64,000 nt of DNA from Nocardioides thalensis. GTDB taxonomy: Bacteria; Actinomycetota; Actinomycetes; Propionibacteriales; Nocardioidaceae. Positions 27,923 to 36,515 of this stretch are shown here, piece after piece. The notes beneath the pieces are model-generated. The model was not told the DNA's origin. It was given only the letters and a program-made list of their open reading frames with translations, and searched no databases. A program made the position numbers and the translations under genes. The stretch lies in the NCBI RefSeq assembly GCF_013410655.1, contig NZ_JACCFP010000001.1:1178001-1242000 (forward strand). The letters run 5' to 3'. Each line of letters begins with the position of its first letter. The first letter of the stretch is position 1.

Positions 27923-28884
27923 GGCTGCGCACCCCGTGGGAGCGGGGTCCCCGCCGCAACGGCGACGCACACCATGCGGAGGCCGCGGCCGCCGTACGGC
28001 AGCGGGAGCCGGGTGAGCTGCCGCTGGTGGCCGCCATCACGATGGCCCGCGACGAGGGCCCGATGATCCGCCGCTGGGCCCAGCACTACGCCGGACAGCT
28101 CGGTGCCGAGAACGTCTACGTCATCGACGACCACAGCTCCGACGGGTCCACCGACGGGCTGCCGGCGACCGTGCTCCGCTACCCCTACCTGCGCAAGTAC
28201 AGCTTCGAGGTCTCCCGCCTCGGCATCCTCAACGGACTCGCGCACAGCCTGCTCTACGTCTACGACGCAGTGCTGTTCGCCGATGCAGACGAGTTCGTCG
28301 TCGCCGACCCCGCCCGGCACGCCGGTCTCCGCGAGTTCGTCGCCACCACCGAGGGGCGCGCCGCCGTCGGCGTCATGGGCTACAACGTCGTGCACGACCT
28401 CGCCCGCGAGGCGCCGCTGCGCTTCGACCAGCCCCTCCTGCGGCAGCGACAGTTCGCGAAGTTCGTGCCGCTCATGTGCAAGCCGAGCCTGAAGTGGAGC
28501 CGGGTCGACTGGGGCCGGGCCTCGCACGGCATCAAGTGCCCCTACGAGATCGATCCCGACCTCATCATGTTCCACATGAAGTTCGCCGACATGGACCAGC
28601 TGAAGGCGAGCGCCGCGAACCGGCATGCGCTCAACCAGGACGAGAACCGGGCCCCCGGCACCAGCTGGGAGCAGCCCGGCGACGCGATGGTCGAGATCCT
28701 CACCGAGGTCAACAAGGGCCTCGACCCCGACGCGGTCATGCGCTTCCGCCCGAAGGTGTCGAAGCTCGAGAGCATCGTCGAGATCCGCGGCGAGATGTGG
28801 AAGGCGACCGGGGACGGCCAGGTGCTGGCGATGCACAAGCGGCCGTTCACGAAGATCCCCCACCGGTTCGCCGACCTCGTATGA
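27919..28884 (+). CDS. GT-A-type glycosyltransferase (family 2-like)
   Basis: 321 aa. AAITMARDEGPMIRRWAQHYAGQLGAENVYVIDDHSSDGSTDGL is the nucleotide-binding start typical of 'glycosyltransferase family 2' proteins of the Glyco_tranf_2_4/GT92 kind. The metal-binding DxD motif is LFADADEFVV. No membrane segments are seen, so it acts in the cytoplasm. The ATGA overlap with the upstream sulfotransferase-like gene suggests the two modify the same glycan. Confidence 0.8.
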   Translation: MRLRTPWERGPRRNGDAHHAEAAAAVRQREPGELPLVAAITMARDEGPMIRRWAQHYAGQLGAENVYVIDDHSSDGSTDGLPATVLRYPYLRKYSFEVSRLGILNGLAHSLLYVYDAVLFADADEFVVADPARHAGLREFVATTEGRAAVGVMGYNVVHDLAREAPLRFDQPLLRQRQFAKFVPLMCKPSLKWSRVDWGRASHGIKCPYEIDPDLIMFHMKFADMDQLKASAANRHALNQDENRAPGTSWEQPGDAMVEILTEVNKGLDPDAVMRFRPKVSKLESIVEIRGEMWKATGDGQVLAMHKRPFTKIPHRFADLV

Positions 28885-28903
28885 GGGGGGAGGTGTGCCC
28901 TCG

Positions 28904-30478
28904 ATGGACGAGGTGATCATCCGGCTCGACAAGGACGGGCTCACGGTCAGCGGTCGACCCGACCAGGCGCTGGACGTGCTCTTCGACGAGCGCCGCGTCT
29001 GGTCCTTCCGCGCCGACCAGGTGGGGACCCTGCGCCCGGGCGGCCGCAAGGGTCGCGACGAGTGGGCGGTGCCGTGGCCCGACCAGCTGCGCCGGTTCCT
29101 CCACGGCTCCGCGGAGGTGACGGTTCGCGACCCCGGCCGGACCGTGCTCGCCCAGGAGGAGATCCGCTTCACCTCCGCCGACACCCGGGTGCGGGTCCAG
29201 GACCGCGAGGGTCGGCTGCTCGTCCTCGACTCCAAGGGCCGGCTCTCGCTGCCGTTCGAGGCCGACACCGAGTCGACGACGGCACTGCTCGACGCCACCC
29301 ACACCGTGCTCGACCTGCTCGAGAGCCGTGGACTCGAGGGCTTCCTCGCCTACGGCACCCTCCTCGGGGCCGTGCGCGAGGGCCAGTTCATCGGACACGA
29401 CAACGACGTCGACCTCGGCTACGTCAGCTCCAAGACCCAGCCCGTGGAGGTCGTCCTCGAGTCGATCAGGCTCGAGCGCGCGCTGGTCCGCGCCGGCATG
29501 CACGTCGAGCGCTACAGCGGCGCCGGCCTCAAGGTCTTCGTCGAGGACGCCGTCGGGGTCCGGCGCGGCCTCGACATCTTCGGCGGCTTCTGGCACGGCG
29601 ACCGGCTGGCCTTCCTCGGCGAGATCTACACCCCCTTCGAGCGGGAGTGGATCACCCCCCGGTCGACGGTCACGCTCGCCGGCCACGAGTTCCCGGCGCC
29701 GGCGGCTCCCGAGCGGTTGCTGGAGCAGATGTACGGCCCCGGCTGGCGGGTGCCCGACCCGACCTTCGCCTTCGACCCGGAGACGACGGCGCGGGACGTG
29801 CTCGGCCGCTGGTTCCGCGGCGTCCGCGAGGGTCGCAACCGCTGGGACCGGTGGTACTTCTCGATCCGCAACGACCGCCCCTACCTCAAGCCGCACCACA
29901 TCGCGCGGCTGGTCCACCGCGCCGAGCGCGGCGCGACGATCATCGACGTCGGCTGCGGGCGGGGGCAGGACGTCTCGTTCTTCGCCAGCGAGCGTCACCC
30001 GACGATCGGTCTCGACTACTCGCTCAAGGCGATCGATCACCACCTCGAGCGCGCCGCCGTGCACGGCTGGCCGCTGACCGTGCACACGGTCAACTTCCTC
30101 GAGCTGCGCCACTCGCTGTCGTGGGGCGCGCGGCTCGCGCGGGAGATCGAGGGCCCGCGGGCCGTCCTCGCCCGCCACTTCGTCAACGCGACGCCCAACC
30201 GCGGTCGCGAAGGCCTGTTCCGCTTCTCGTCGATGGTGCTGCGGGGCGGCGGCCGTCTCTACCTCGAGTTCTTCGACAGCGACGATCCGCGCCAGTATGA
30301 CCGCGAGGACCTGGTGTGGGAGGTCGACCACCGTGACATCGTCGCGCTGGCCGAGCGATACGGCGGCACGGTCGAGGACATCAGCTGGTTCGACCCGAAC
30401 TGGTTCGAGCTGCCGTGGCTGACGGGCGGATGGGACCCGAAGCCGCGAGGATGTCGGATGACGGTGAGCTGGAGGTGA
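28904..30478 (+). CDS. LicD-family nucleotidyltransferase-fold / SAM methyltransferase fusion
   Basis: 524 aa from ATG 28904, with GGGGGGAGG ten bases upstream; an in-frame GTG at 28895 is possible. Residues 1-125 form a beta-rich N-terminal domain. About 145-290 is a LicD-like domain (AYGTLLGAVREGQFIGHDNDVDLGY), a family that attaches phosphocholine-type groups to surface glycans. About 335-524 is a class I methyltransferase (IIDVGCGRGQDVSFFA, LDYSLKAIDHHLERA). The fusion may methylate and transfer a phospho-head-group, or modify a glycan twice. It lies in the same-strand run of glycan genes. Confidence 0.8.
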   Translation: MDEVIIRLDKDGLTVSGRPDQALDVLFDERRVWSFRADQVGTLRPGGRKGRDEWAVPWPDQLRRFLHGSAEVTVRDPGRTVLAQEEIRFTSADTRVRVQDREGRLLVLDSKGRLSLPFEADTESTTALLDATHTVLDLLESRGLEGFLAYGTLLGAVREGQFIGHDNDVDLGYVSSKTQPVEVVLESIRLERALVRAGMHVERYSGAGLKVFVEDAVGVRRGLDIFGGFWHGDRLAFLGEIYTPFEREWITPRSTVTLAGHEFPAPAAPERLLEQMYGPGWRVPDPTFAFDPETTARDVLGRWFRGVREGRNRWDRWYFSIRNDRPYLKPHHIARLVHRAERGATIIDVGCGRGQDVSFFASERHPTIGLDYSLKAIDHHLERAAVHGWPLTVHTVNFLELRHSLSWGARLAREIEGPRAVLARHFVNATPNRGREGLFRFSSMVLRGGGRLYLEFFDSDDPRQYDREDLVWEVDHRDIVALAERYGGTVEDISWFDPNWFELPWLTGGWDPKPRGCRMTVSWR

Positions 30479-30487
30479 GGAACGAGC

Positions 30488-30757
30488 ATGGCAAAGGCTG
30501 ACAAGGACGAGCAGCTGACCGGGAGCCGCTACCTGCTGGCGGGGACGTTCCGGCGGATGGTCGGGCTCAAGCAGCTCGAGCAGCGGATCGCGACGCTGGA
30601 GGAGGAGCTGCACAACTACCAGACGACGCACGTCAGGCTGGCCGAGGTGATCGACCTCGTCCAGGAGCTGTTGGTGCCCATGGCGCAGCAGGACACCGCG
30701 AAGGTCGACGAGCTGGTGCGACGCTTCAGCGACGAGCTCGGCGCCGACGAGCGATGA
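30488..30757 (+). CDS. Small coiled-coil protein (DUF6752-like)
   Basis: 89 aa, soluble and highly charged. LKQLEQRIATLEEELHNYQ and the following helix have heptad spacing, so it probably forms a coiled coil. It resembles small proteins found next to sulfotransferase/glycosyltransferase genes in Nocardioides-type genomes (DUF6752, low certainty). Its stop overlaps the next start (ATGA), implying coupled translation, possibly as a partner of one of the enzymes. Confidence 0.65.
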   Translation: MAKADKDEQLTGSRYLLAGTFRRMVGLKQLEQRIATLEEELHNYQTTHVRLAEVIDLVQELLVPMAQQDTAKVDELVRRFSDELGADER

Positions 30758-31857
30758 GCGAGAAGGTCTTCGTCCACATCGGGCTCCCGAAGACCGGCAC
30801 GTCCTACCTGCAGTCGATCATCTGGCCGCACCGGGGGCGGCTGGCCGAGCTCGGCGTCCTGGTGCCCGGCCGCGAAAAGCGCGACCACCTGCTGTCCTCG
30901 CTCATCGTCCGCGGTGACGACGCCGTACGGCGCCGCGGCCCGGGCGCGGAGGAGGCGTGGGACGTCGTGCGGGCCCAGGTGGCGGCCCACCCCGGCACCT
31001 CCGTCATCAGCCACGAGTTCTTCTGCTCGGCGAGCGCGCAGCAGTGGCAGCGGATGGTCGACGACCTGGCGCCGGCGGAGGTGCACGTCGTCGTCACCGC
31101 TCGCGAGCCGCTCGGCCTGTTCACCTCCAGCTGGCAGGAGTCGCTGAAGAACAAGAGCACCACCCCGATGGCGGACTACGGACGGTCGGAGTCCGACGAC
31201 CCCCGGGAGATCTGGGACTGGCGCGCGCTCGACCTCGGGCTGGTGCTCGAGCGACTGCGCGGCGCCGTACCCGACGAGCGCGTGCACGTCATCGTCGGGC
31301 CCGGGCCCGAGGACCCGCGCGACGAGCTGTGGCGCCGGTTCGCGGGCGTGATCGGGGTCGACCCCGACGCCGTACCCCACGAGCACGCGTTCCCGAACGC
31401 CTCGATGGGCGTCGTCGAGGCCGAGCTCCTCCGCCGCCTCAACGCGCACCTCACCGACGTCCGCAGCGCCCGCGAACGCGCGCGGTGGATCCGCACCTTC
31501 CTCGCCGACGGGCTGCTCGTCACCGACAGTGCCGAGCGCTACTGGCCGGGCGACGACCAGGTGGCCGACGCTCGGCGCCGGGGCGACCGCGCGTTGGACC
31601 TGGTCGGAGCCGGCGGCTACGACGTGGTCGGCGACGCCGAGCGGTTGCGGGTCCCGGCCGACCTGCCACCGCGCCGGCACCCCTCCGACGTGACAGAGGC
31701 CGAGGTCCTGGCGGCGTCGGTGCGCCTCAACGCCCGCCTGGTCGAGGAGGTACGCCGCCGCACCCTCGACGCCGAGGCCGCGCGCCACCAGCCGGCCCCG
31801 CCGCGCCTTCGCCACCTGCTCGCCCGCCGGCTGACCGGCCGCGACGTCAGGCGGTGA
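30754..31857 (+). CDS. Sulfotransferase-fold protein 2
   Basis: 367 aa. HIGLPKTGTSYLQSII (loop at residues 10-17, the same position as in the two paralogues) is a PAPS-binding loop. VVVTAREPLGLFTSSWQESLKNK provides the second co-substrate element. It is the most diverged of the three paralogues and carries a basic C-terminal tail. It probably sulfates a glycan or small acceptor; the substrate is unknown. Confidence 0.75.
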   Translation: MSEKVFVHIGLPKTGTSYLQSIIWPHRGRLAELGVLVPGREKRDHLLSSLIVRGDDAVRRRGPGAEEAWDVVRAQVAAHPGTSVISHEFFCSASAQQWQRMVDDLAPAEVHVVVTAREPLGLFTSSWQESLKNKSTTPMADYGRSESDDPREIWDWRALDLGLVLERLRGAVPDERVHVIVGPGPEDPRDELWRRFAGVIGVDPDAVPHEHAFPNASMGVVEAELLRRLNAHLTDVRSARERARWIRTFLADGLLVTDSAERYWPGDDQVADARRRGDRALDLVGAGGYDVVGDAERLRVPADLPPRRHPSDVTEAEVLAASVRLNARLVEEVRRRTLDAEAARHQPAPPRLRHLLARRLTGRDVRR

Positions 31858-31861
31858 CGAC

Positions 31862-32875
31862 GTGGCAGGTCAGGCAGGCAGTCACCGCGCCCCGGCGGAG
31901 CAGTCCCCGCTGCTCCTGATCCTCGGGTTCGTCCTCGTCGCGGGCCTGCTGTTCGGGCTGTTCAAGGTGGTCGACCCCGGCGGCGGCGACGCCGAGCCGA
32001 CGGCCGCGATCGTGTCGGAGACGACGACCTCGGCCACGACCACGGCACCGACCACGGAGCCGGAGGCCAAGGTCCAGCAGGGGCTCACCCTCGAGCCGGT
32101 GCCCGCCCCGGTGTGCGAGGACGTGCAGGTCGAGACCGAGATCACCGTGCTGTCCTACAACATCAAGTCGGCCCGGATCGGGGGCGGCATCGGCGCCTAC
32201 CTCGGCGTCATCGCCAACTCGGGCGCCGACGTCGTGCTCCTCCAGGAGGTCGACAAGTTCCGGCACACCTCCAACCAGATCGACCAGGCCGGCTGGCTCG
32301 CCGACAACCTGGGTGGCTGGTACGACGCGTTCGGCGCCAACGTCGACTACGGGGGCGGGCTCTACGGCACCGCGATCATCTCGCGCTACCCGATCCTCAG
32401 CTCGGAGAACACCCACCTGCCCAACGGCCCCGGCGGCCAGCAGCGCGGCCTGCTCCACGCCGTGATCGACGTGGACGGGGTGGAGGTCAGCCTCTACAAC
32501 ACCCACCTGCAGAACAAGATCGACTACCTGAAGGTCGCTCAGGCGCGGGCGATCGCCCCGATCATCGCCGCCGACGACCGGCCGCGGATCCTCGGTGGCG
32601 ACTTCAACTCGATGGTGGGCGACACCCCGCTCAGCACGATCATCGGGGGAGCGGGCATGACCGACACGTGGGGAGCGGTCGGCATCGGCTCCGGCCTGAC
32701 GCACCCGTCGTCCAACCCGCGCGGCCGCATCGACCTGCTGCTCCACGGCGGCGACGGCATCACCGCGATCAGCTCCGACGTGCTGCCGGCCACCAACTCC
32801 GACCATCGGGCGGTGCGGGCGACGTACGCCGTCGACGGGGTGGCCGCGAAGGTGTGCGGGGACCTGTACGGCTGA
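31862..32875 (+). CDS. Membrane-anchored endonuclease/exonuclease/phosphatase-family protein
   Basis: 337 aa with a GTG start, four bases after the preceding stop. One N-terminal membrane helix (LLLILGFVLVAGLLFGLF, about 17-35) and a Thr/Pro-rich linker precede an extracellular EEP domain: LSYNIKSA, LLQEVDKF, YNTHLQN, LGGDFNSMVGDTPLS, GRIDLLL, NSDHRAV. The catalytic Asn, Glu, His and Asp residues are all kept. Substrates of this fold include DNA, phospholipids and phosphoesters; none can be assigned here. Confidence 0.85.
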   Translation: MAGQAGSHRAPAEQSPLLLILGFVLVAGLLFGLFKVVDPGGGDAEPTAAIVSETTTSATTTAPTTEPEAKVQQGLTLEPVPAPVCEDVQVETEITVLSYNIKSARIGGGIGAYLGVIANSGADVVLLQEVDKFRHTSNQIDQAGWLADNLGGWYDAFGANVDYGGGLYGTAIISRYPILSSENTHLPNGPGGQQRGLLHAVIDVDGVEVSLYNTHLQNKIDYLKVAQARAIAPIIAADDRPRILGGDFNSMVGDTPLSTIIGGAGMTDTWGAVGIGSGLTHPSSNPRGRIDLLLHGGDGITAISSDVLPATNSDHRAVRATYAVDGVAAKVCGDLYG

Positions 32876-32881
32876 GGGGGT

Positions 32882-33901
32882 TTAGCTCTTTAGCTTGTCC
32901 ACGACCGACGCGGCGAGCGCCGTCTGGGCTGCCCGCGCGATCAGCGCCACGTCGACCTCGGCGGGTGTGATCCCGGGCACGTCGACCGGGTCGAGGTCGG
33001 CGAGGTCGCCGACGACTCGGACGCCGAGGTTGCCCACCTCGGCGACCGTCGCCTCGGTCTGGGTGCGCACCCAGTCGGCGACCTGGAGGCCGAGGCGCGG
33101 CTCCTCCTTCGCGAGCGCGGCGAGCGCCGTCTTCGCGATCACCTGCTTGCGGAGCCGCTGACCCTGCGGCCAGGCCAGGTCGTGGGCGTCGAGCGCCTCG
33201 TTGAGCTCGCGGAGCACCAGCGCCGAGGCCAGACCGAGCGACTCGTTGGCGCGGGGGACCGGCAGGCTCGGGTCGATCGGGAAGCCGGTCGCCTCCGCGA
33301 ACCGCTCCGTCAGCGTCGACGACGGCGCGCCCGGGTGGGGGAGCGTCACCAGCGTGACGTTGTCGGTGCCGACCCGGTCGGCCCAGTCGCCGAGGATCCG
33401 CACCAGGTGCTGCTGGCGCCAGAACGTGCCGGCAGGGGTGGCCCGGTCCTCGTGGCCGCGGTCGCTGCCGGGGGCGGCGTCGCGCGCGGCGGCGTAGTAG
33501 TCCTCCCAGGTCCAGCTGCGGCCGTTCTGCACCGTCTCCTGCCAGAGCGAGACCAGCGTGCGGTTGAGGTCGCGTGCGGTGACGACGATCTCGACGGGCG
33601 TGCCGGCGAACGGCTCGAGCACGCGGGCGGCGGCGGGCGGCCGCGCCGGGCCGAGGAACTCCATCGAGATGACCGCGTCGCCCGGGTGGGCGTTGATCTC
33701 CGCCGTCATCGCCTCCCAGTGGTGGCGCGGGCCGCCCTTCGAGATGGCGTGCTGCACGGCGGCGACCTGGTCACCCCAGACCTTGCCGGGCACGAGCACG
33801 CCGGCGGCGGCCAGGCGCTCCTGCTGGGCGAAGAGCATCGCCTGCAGATAGCTGGTGCCCGACTTCATGGTGCCGACGTGCAGCACGACGCGCTTGGCCA
33901 T
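32882..33901 (-). CDS. Sulfotransferase-fold protein 3
   Basis: 339 aa. HVGTMKSGTSYLQAML is the PAPS loop (10-17), and VTARDLNRTLVSLWQETVQNG the second co-substrate motif. It is clearly paralogous to protein 1. It lies on the minus strand, 14 bases after the acyl-CoA dehydrogenase gene, so it may be co-transcribed with that gene while facing the main cluster. Its last codons include CTA and AAG before TAA, unlike the G/C-ending codons around it. Confidence 0.75.
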   Translation of the reverse strand: MAKRVVLHVGTMKSGTSYLQAMLFAQQERLAAAGVLVPGKVWGDQVAAVQHAISKGGPRHHWEAMTAEINAHPGDAVISMEFLGPARPPAAARVLEPFAGTPVEIVVTARDLNRTLVSLWQETVQNGRSWTWEDYYAAARDAAPGSDRGHEDRATPAGTFWRQQHLVRILGDWADRVGTDNVTLVTLPHPGAPSSTLTERFAEATGFPIDPSLPVPRANESLGLASALVLRELNEALDAHDLAWPQGQRLRKQVIAKTALAALAKEEPRLGLQVADWVRTQTEATVAEVGNLGVRVVGDLADLDPVDVPGITPAEVDVALIARAAQTALAASVVDKLKS

Positions 33902-33915
33902 CGCTCGATCCAGCC

Positions 33916-35130
33916 TTACCGGAGCTTGTAGTCCTCGAGGAGGCGGCGGCCGATGATCATCTTCTGGATGTCGGACGTGCCCTCGCCGATGAGCATGAAC
34001 TTCACCTCGCGCATCAGCCGCTCGATCTCGTACTCCTTGGAGTAGCCGTAGCCGCCGTGGATCCGGAAGGAGTCCTCGACGACCTCGTTGGCGTGCTCGG
34101 CGGCGACCATCTTGGCCATGCCGGCCTCGACGTCCATGCGCTGGCCGGTGTCCTTCAGGCGCGCGGCGCGCACCATCATGTTGTGGGACACCTCGACCTT
34201 GGTCGCCATGTCGGCGAGGCGGAACAGGATCGCCTGGTGCTGGGCGATCGGCTTGCCGAACGTGTTGCGCTGCTGGGCGTAGGCCACGCCGAGCTCGAAG
34301 CCGCGCCACGCCAGACCGCAGGCGCGCGCCGCCACGTTGACGCGGCCGACCTCGACGCCGTCCATCATCTGGAAGAAGCCCTTGCCCGGCTCGCCGCCGA
34401 GGATCTGGCCGGCGGAGATCTTGTGGTCCTCGAGGATGAGCTCGGTCGTCTCGACGCCCTTGTAGCCCATCTTGTCGATCTTGCCGGGCACCGTGACGCC
34501 CTGGGCGGTCTCGCCGAAGCCGGCTTCCTTCTCGACGAGGAAGGTCGTCATGTTCTTGTAGACCGAGTCGGCGCCCTCGTCGGTCTTGGTGAGCAGCGCG
34601 ACCAGCGTCGACGTGGCGCCGTTGGTCAGCCACATCTTCTGGCCGGTGATGCTGTACTCGGCCACGGTCCCGTCGGCCTCGTGGCGCGAGACCGTCGCCT
34701 TGGTGGAGACCGCCGACACGTCGGAGCCGAGCCCGGGCTCGGACATCGAGAACGCGCCGCGGACCTCGCCGGTGGCCATCCGGGGGAGGTACTTCTGCTT
34801 CTGGTCCTCGGTGCCGTGCTGCATCAGCATGTAGGCCACGATGAAGTGGGTGTTGATGACGCCGGACACGCTCATCCAGCCGCGCGCGATCTCCTCCACC
34901 ACGAGGGCGTAGGTCAGCAGCGACTCGCCGAGGCCGCCGTACTCCTCGGGGATGGTCAGGCCGAAGACGCCGAGCTCCTTGAGGCCCTCGATGATCTCGG
35001 TCGGGTACTCGTCGGCGTGCTCGAGCTCCTGGGCGACCGGGATGATCTGCTCGTCGACGAACGTCCGGACGGCCTTGAGGATCTCGGTCTGGTCCTCGTT
35101 GAGGCCTTCGGTCTGGCACAGTCGCGACAT
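33916..35130 (-). CDS. Acyl-CoA dehydrogenase, possibly methylsuccinyl-CoA dehydrogenase
   Basis: 404 aa FAD enzyme. The ATG at 35130 has GAGGAG upstream. Features: PEEYGGLGESLLTYALVVEEIARG, FSMSEPGLGSDVSAV, TGQKMWLTNG, and the C-terminal IHGGYGYSKEYEIERLMREVKFMLIGEGTSDIQ with the catalytic-base Glu in the GEGTSD stretch. It oxidises an acyl-CoA to the 2-enoyl-CoA. The mesaconyl-CoA hydratase-like gene, which starts 342 bases upstream and runs the other way, suggests methylsuccinyl-CoA as substrate, as in the ethylmalonyl-CoA pathway. That is inference from context. Confidence 0.85.
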   Translation of the reverse strand: MSRLCQTEGLNEDQTEILKAVRTFVDEQIIPVAQELEHADEYPTEIIEGLKELGVFGLTIPEEYGGLGESLLTYALVVEEIARGWMSVSGVINTHFIVAYMLMQHGTEDQKQKYLPRMATGEVRGAFSMSEPGLGSDVSAVSTKATVSRHEADGTVAEYSITGQKMWLTNGATSTLVALLTKTDEGADSVYKNMTTFLVEKEAGFGETAQGVTVPGKIDKMGYKGVETTELILEDHKISAGQILGGEPGKGFFQMMDGVEVGRVNVAARACGLAWRGFELGVAYAQQRNTFGKPIAQHQAILFRLADMATKVEVSHNMMVRAARLKDTGQRMDVEAGMAKMVAAEHANEVVEDSFRIHGGYGYSKEYEIERLMREVKFMLIGEGTSDIQKMIIGRRLLEDYKLR

Positions 35131-35222
35131 CGCGCTCCTCTTTCCGCTTCGGGACAACCGGGCCGACTCTACCGGCGAGTACGACGTAAACCCGTCGCGA
35201 TCCGTTGGGCGGGAGTGACAAG

Positions 35223-35236
35223 GTGGTGTGGACCAC
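35223..35236. promoter_or_regulatory. Short palindrome in the divergent acyl-CoA dehydrogenase/DUF5302 gap
   Basis: GTGGT-gtgg-ACCAC is a 5-bp inverted repeat with a four-base centre, 25 bases upstream of the DUF5302 start. It could be an operator for a repressor of the pathway genes; it could also be chance. Confidence 0.25.
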
Positions 35237-35260
35237 ATCTTGCTCTCGAAGGGACTGCTC

Positions 35261-35449
35261 ATGGCTGCCGGGAACGACTCGACCAACGAGGACCTCAAGG
35301 CCAAGATGCGCGAGGCGCTCCAGCGCAAGAACGACAAGGAGAAGGGCGTCCACCAGGACGGCCCGGTCCACGAGAAGGCCCACGGTCCCGAGGTGGTGGG
35401 CGGCGCTCCGAAGATGCACCGGCGCAAGGCCGGGGGCGGCGGCTCCTGA
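35261..35449 (+). CDS. DUF5302-like small protein
   Basis: 62 aa from ATG 35261, with AAGGGA just upstream; a longer version from 35228 is less likely. Very hydrophilic: NEDLKAKMREALQRKNDKEKG, then HEKAHGP and a basic Gly-rich end (MHRRKAGGGGS). It resembles DUF5302, a small actinobacterial family without known function. Confidence 0.65.
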   Translation: MAAGNDSTNEDLKAKMREALQRKNDKEKGVHQDGPVHEKAHGPEVVGGAPKMHRRKAGGGGS

Positions 35450-35471
35450 CGCTCGGGCAGAATGGCGGCCC

Positions 35472-36515
35472 GTGAGCAAGACGAATGCGGGCAACTTCTT
35501 CGAGGACTTCACCGTCGGCGAGGTGATCGAGCACGCGACGCCGCGCACGATCACCGAGGGCGACCGGGCGCTGTACGGCGCCCTCTACCCGACGCGGTTC
35601 GCGATCCCCTCGTCGGCGGAGTTCGCCGAGTCCGTCGGCCTGCGCCCGGCGCCGGTGGAGGAGCTGATCGCATTCCACGTCGCGTTCGGCAAGACGGTGC
35701 CCGACGTCTCGCTCAACGCCGTCGCCAACCTCGGCTACGCGGAGTGCCGGTTCCACCGGCCGGTGGTGCCCGGTGACACGCTGCACACCAGCTCCGAGGT
35801 GATCGGCCTCAAGCAGAACTCCAACGGGAAGACGGGCGTCGTCTACGTCCGCTCCACGGCCACCAACCAGCGCGGCGAGGTCGCGCTCGACTGGTGCCGC
35901 TGGGTGATGGTGCACAAGCGCGACACCGAGGCGCCCGCCCCGGAGACGGTCGTTCCCGACCTCGCGCCGGTCGTCGCGGCCGAGGACCTCGTCGTCCCGG
36001 AGGGGCTCGACTTCAGCTCCTACGACTTCACCGCCGCCGGCGAGCCGCACCGGTTCGACGACTACGAGGTCGGCGAGAAGATCGACCACGTCGACGGCGT
36101 CACCTTCACCGACGCCGAGCACATGCTGGCCACGCGGCTCTGGCAGAACACCGCGAAGGTGCACTTCAACACCGAGGCTCGACCCGACGGCAACCGGCTG
36201 ATCTACGGCGGCCACGTCATCTCGACGGCCCGCGCGCTCTCGTTCAACGGTCTCGCCAACGCCCAGCTGATCGCGGCGATCAACGGCGGCTCGCACGTCG
36301 CGCCCGCGTTCGCCGGCGACACGGTCTACGCGTGGTCGGAGGTGCTCGACAAGGCCGAGACGACCGCGCCCGGCGTGGCCGCGCTGCGGCTGCGACTCGT
36401 CGCGACCAAGGGGCGCGACGAGTCGATGACGCTCAAGGTCACCGAGGACGACAAGCAGAAGTACGCCGCCGGCGTGCTCCTCGACCTCGACTACTGGGCG
36501 TTCATCCCGCGCTGA
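35472..36515 (+). CDS. MaoC-type dehydratase, mesaconyl-CoA hydratase-like
   Basis: 347 aa with a GTG start. Two MaoC hot-dog domains in tandem: FEDFTVGEVIEHATPRTITEGDRALYGALYPTRFA with FGKTVPDVSLNAVANLGYAE and VVYVRSTATNQRGEV, then a second half from about residue 195 (DDYEVGEKIDHVDGVTFTDAEHMLATRLWQNTAKVHFN). This pattern matches mesaconyl-CoA hydratase of the ethylmalonyl-CoA pathway, which hydrates mesaconyl-CoA to methylmalyl-CoA. It overlaps the convergent lipoprotein gene by 14 bases. Confidence 0.8.
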   Translation: MSKTNAGNFFEDFTVGEVIEHATPRTITEGDRALYGALYPTRFAIPSSAEFAESVGLRPAPVEELIAFHVAFGKTVPDVSLNAVANLGYAECRFHRPVVPGDTLHTSSEVIGLKQNSNGKTGVVYVRSTATNQRGEVALDWCRWVMVHKRDTEAPAPETVVPDLAPVVAAEDLVVPEGLDFSSYDFTAAGEPHRFDDYEVGEKIDHVDGVTFTDAEHMLATRLWQNTAKVHFNTEARPDGNRLIYGGHVISTARALSFNGLANAQLIAAINGGSHVAPAFAGDTVYAWSEVLDKAETTAPGVAALRLRLVATKGRDESMTLKVTEDDKQKYAAGVLLDLDYWAFIPR

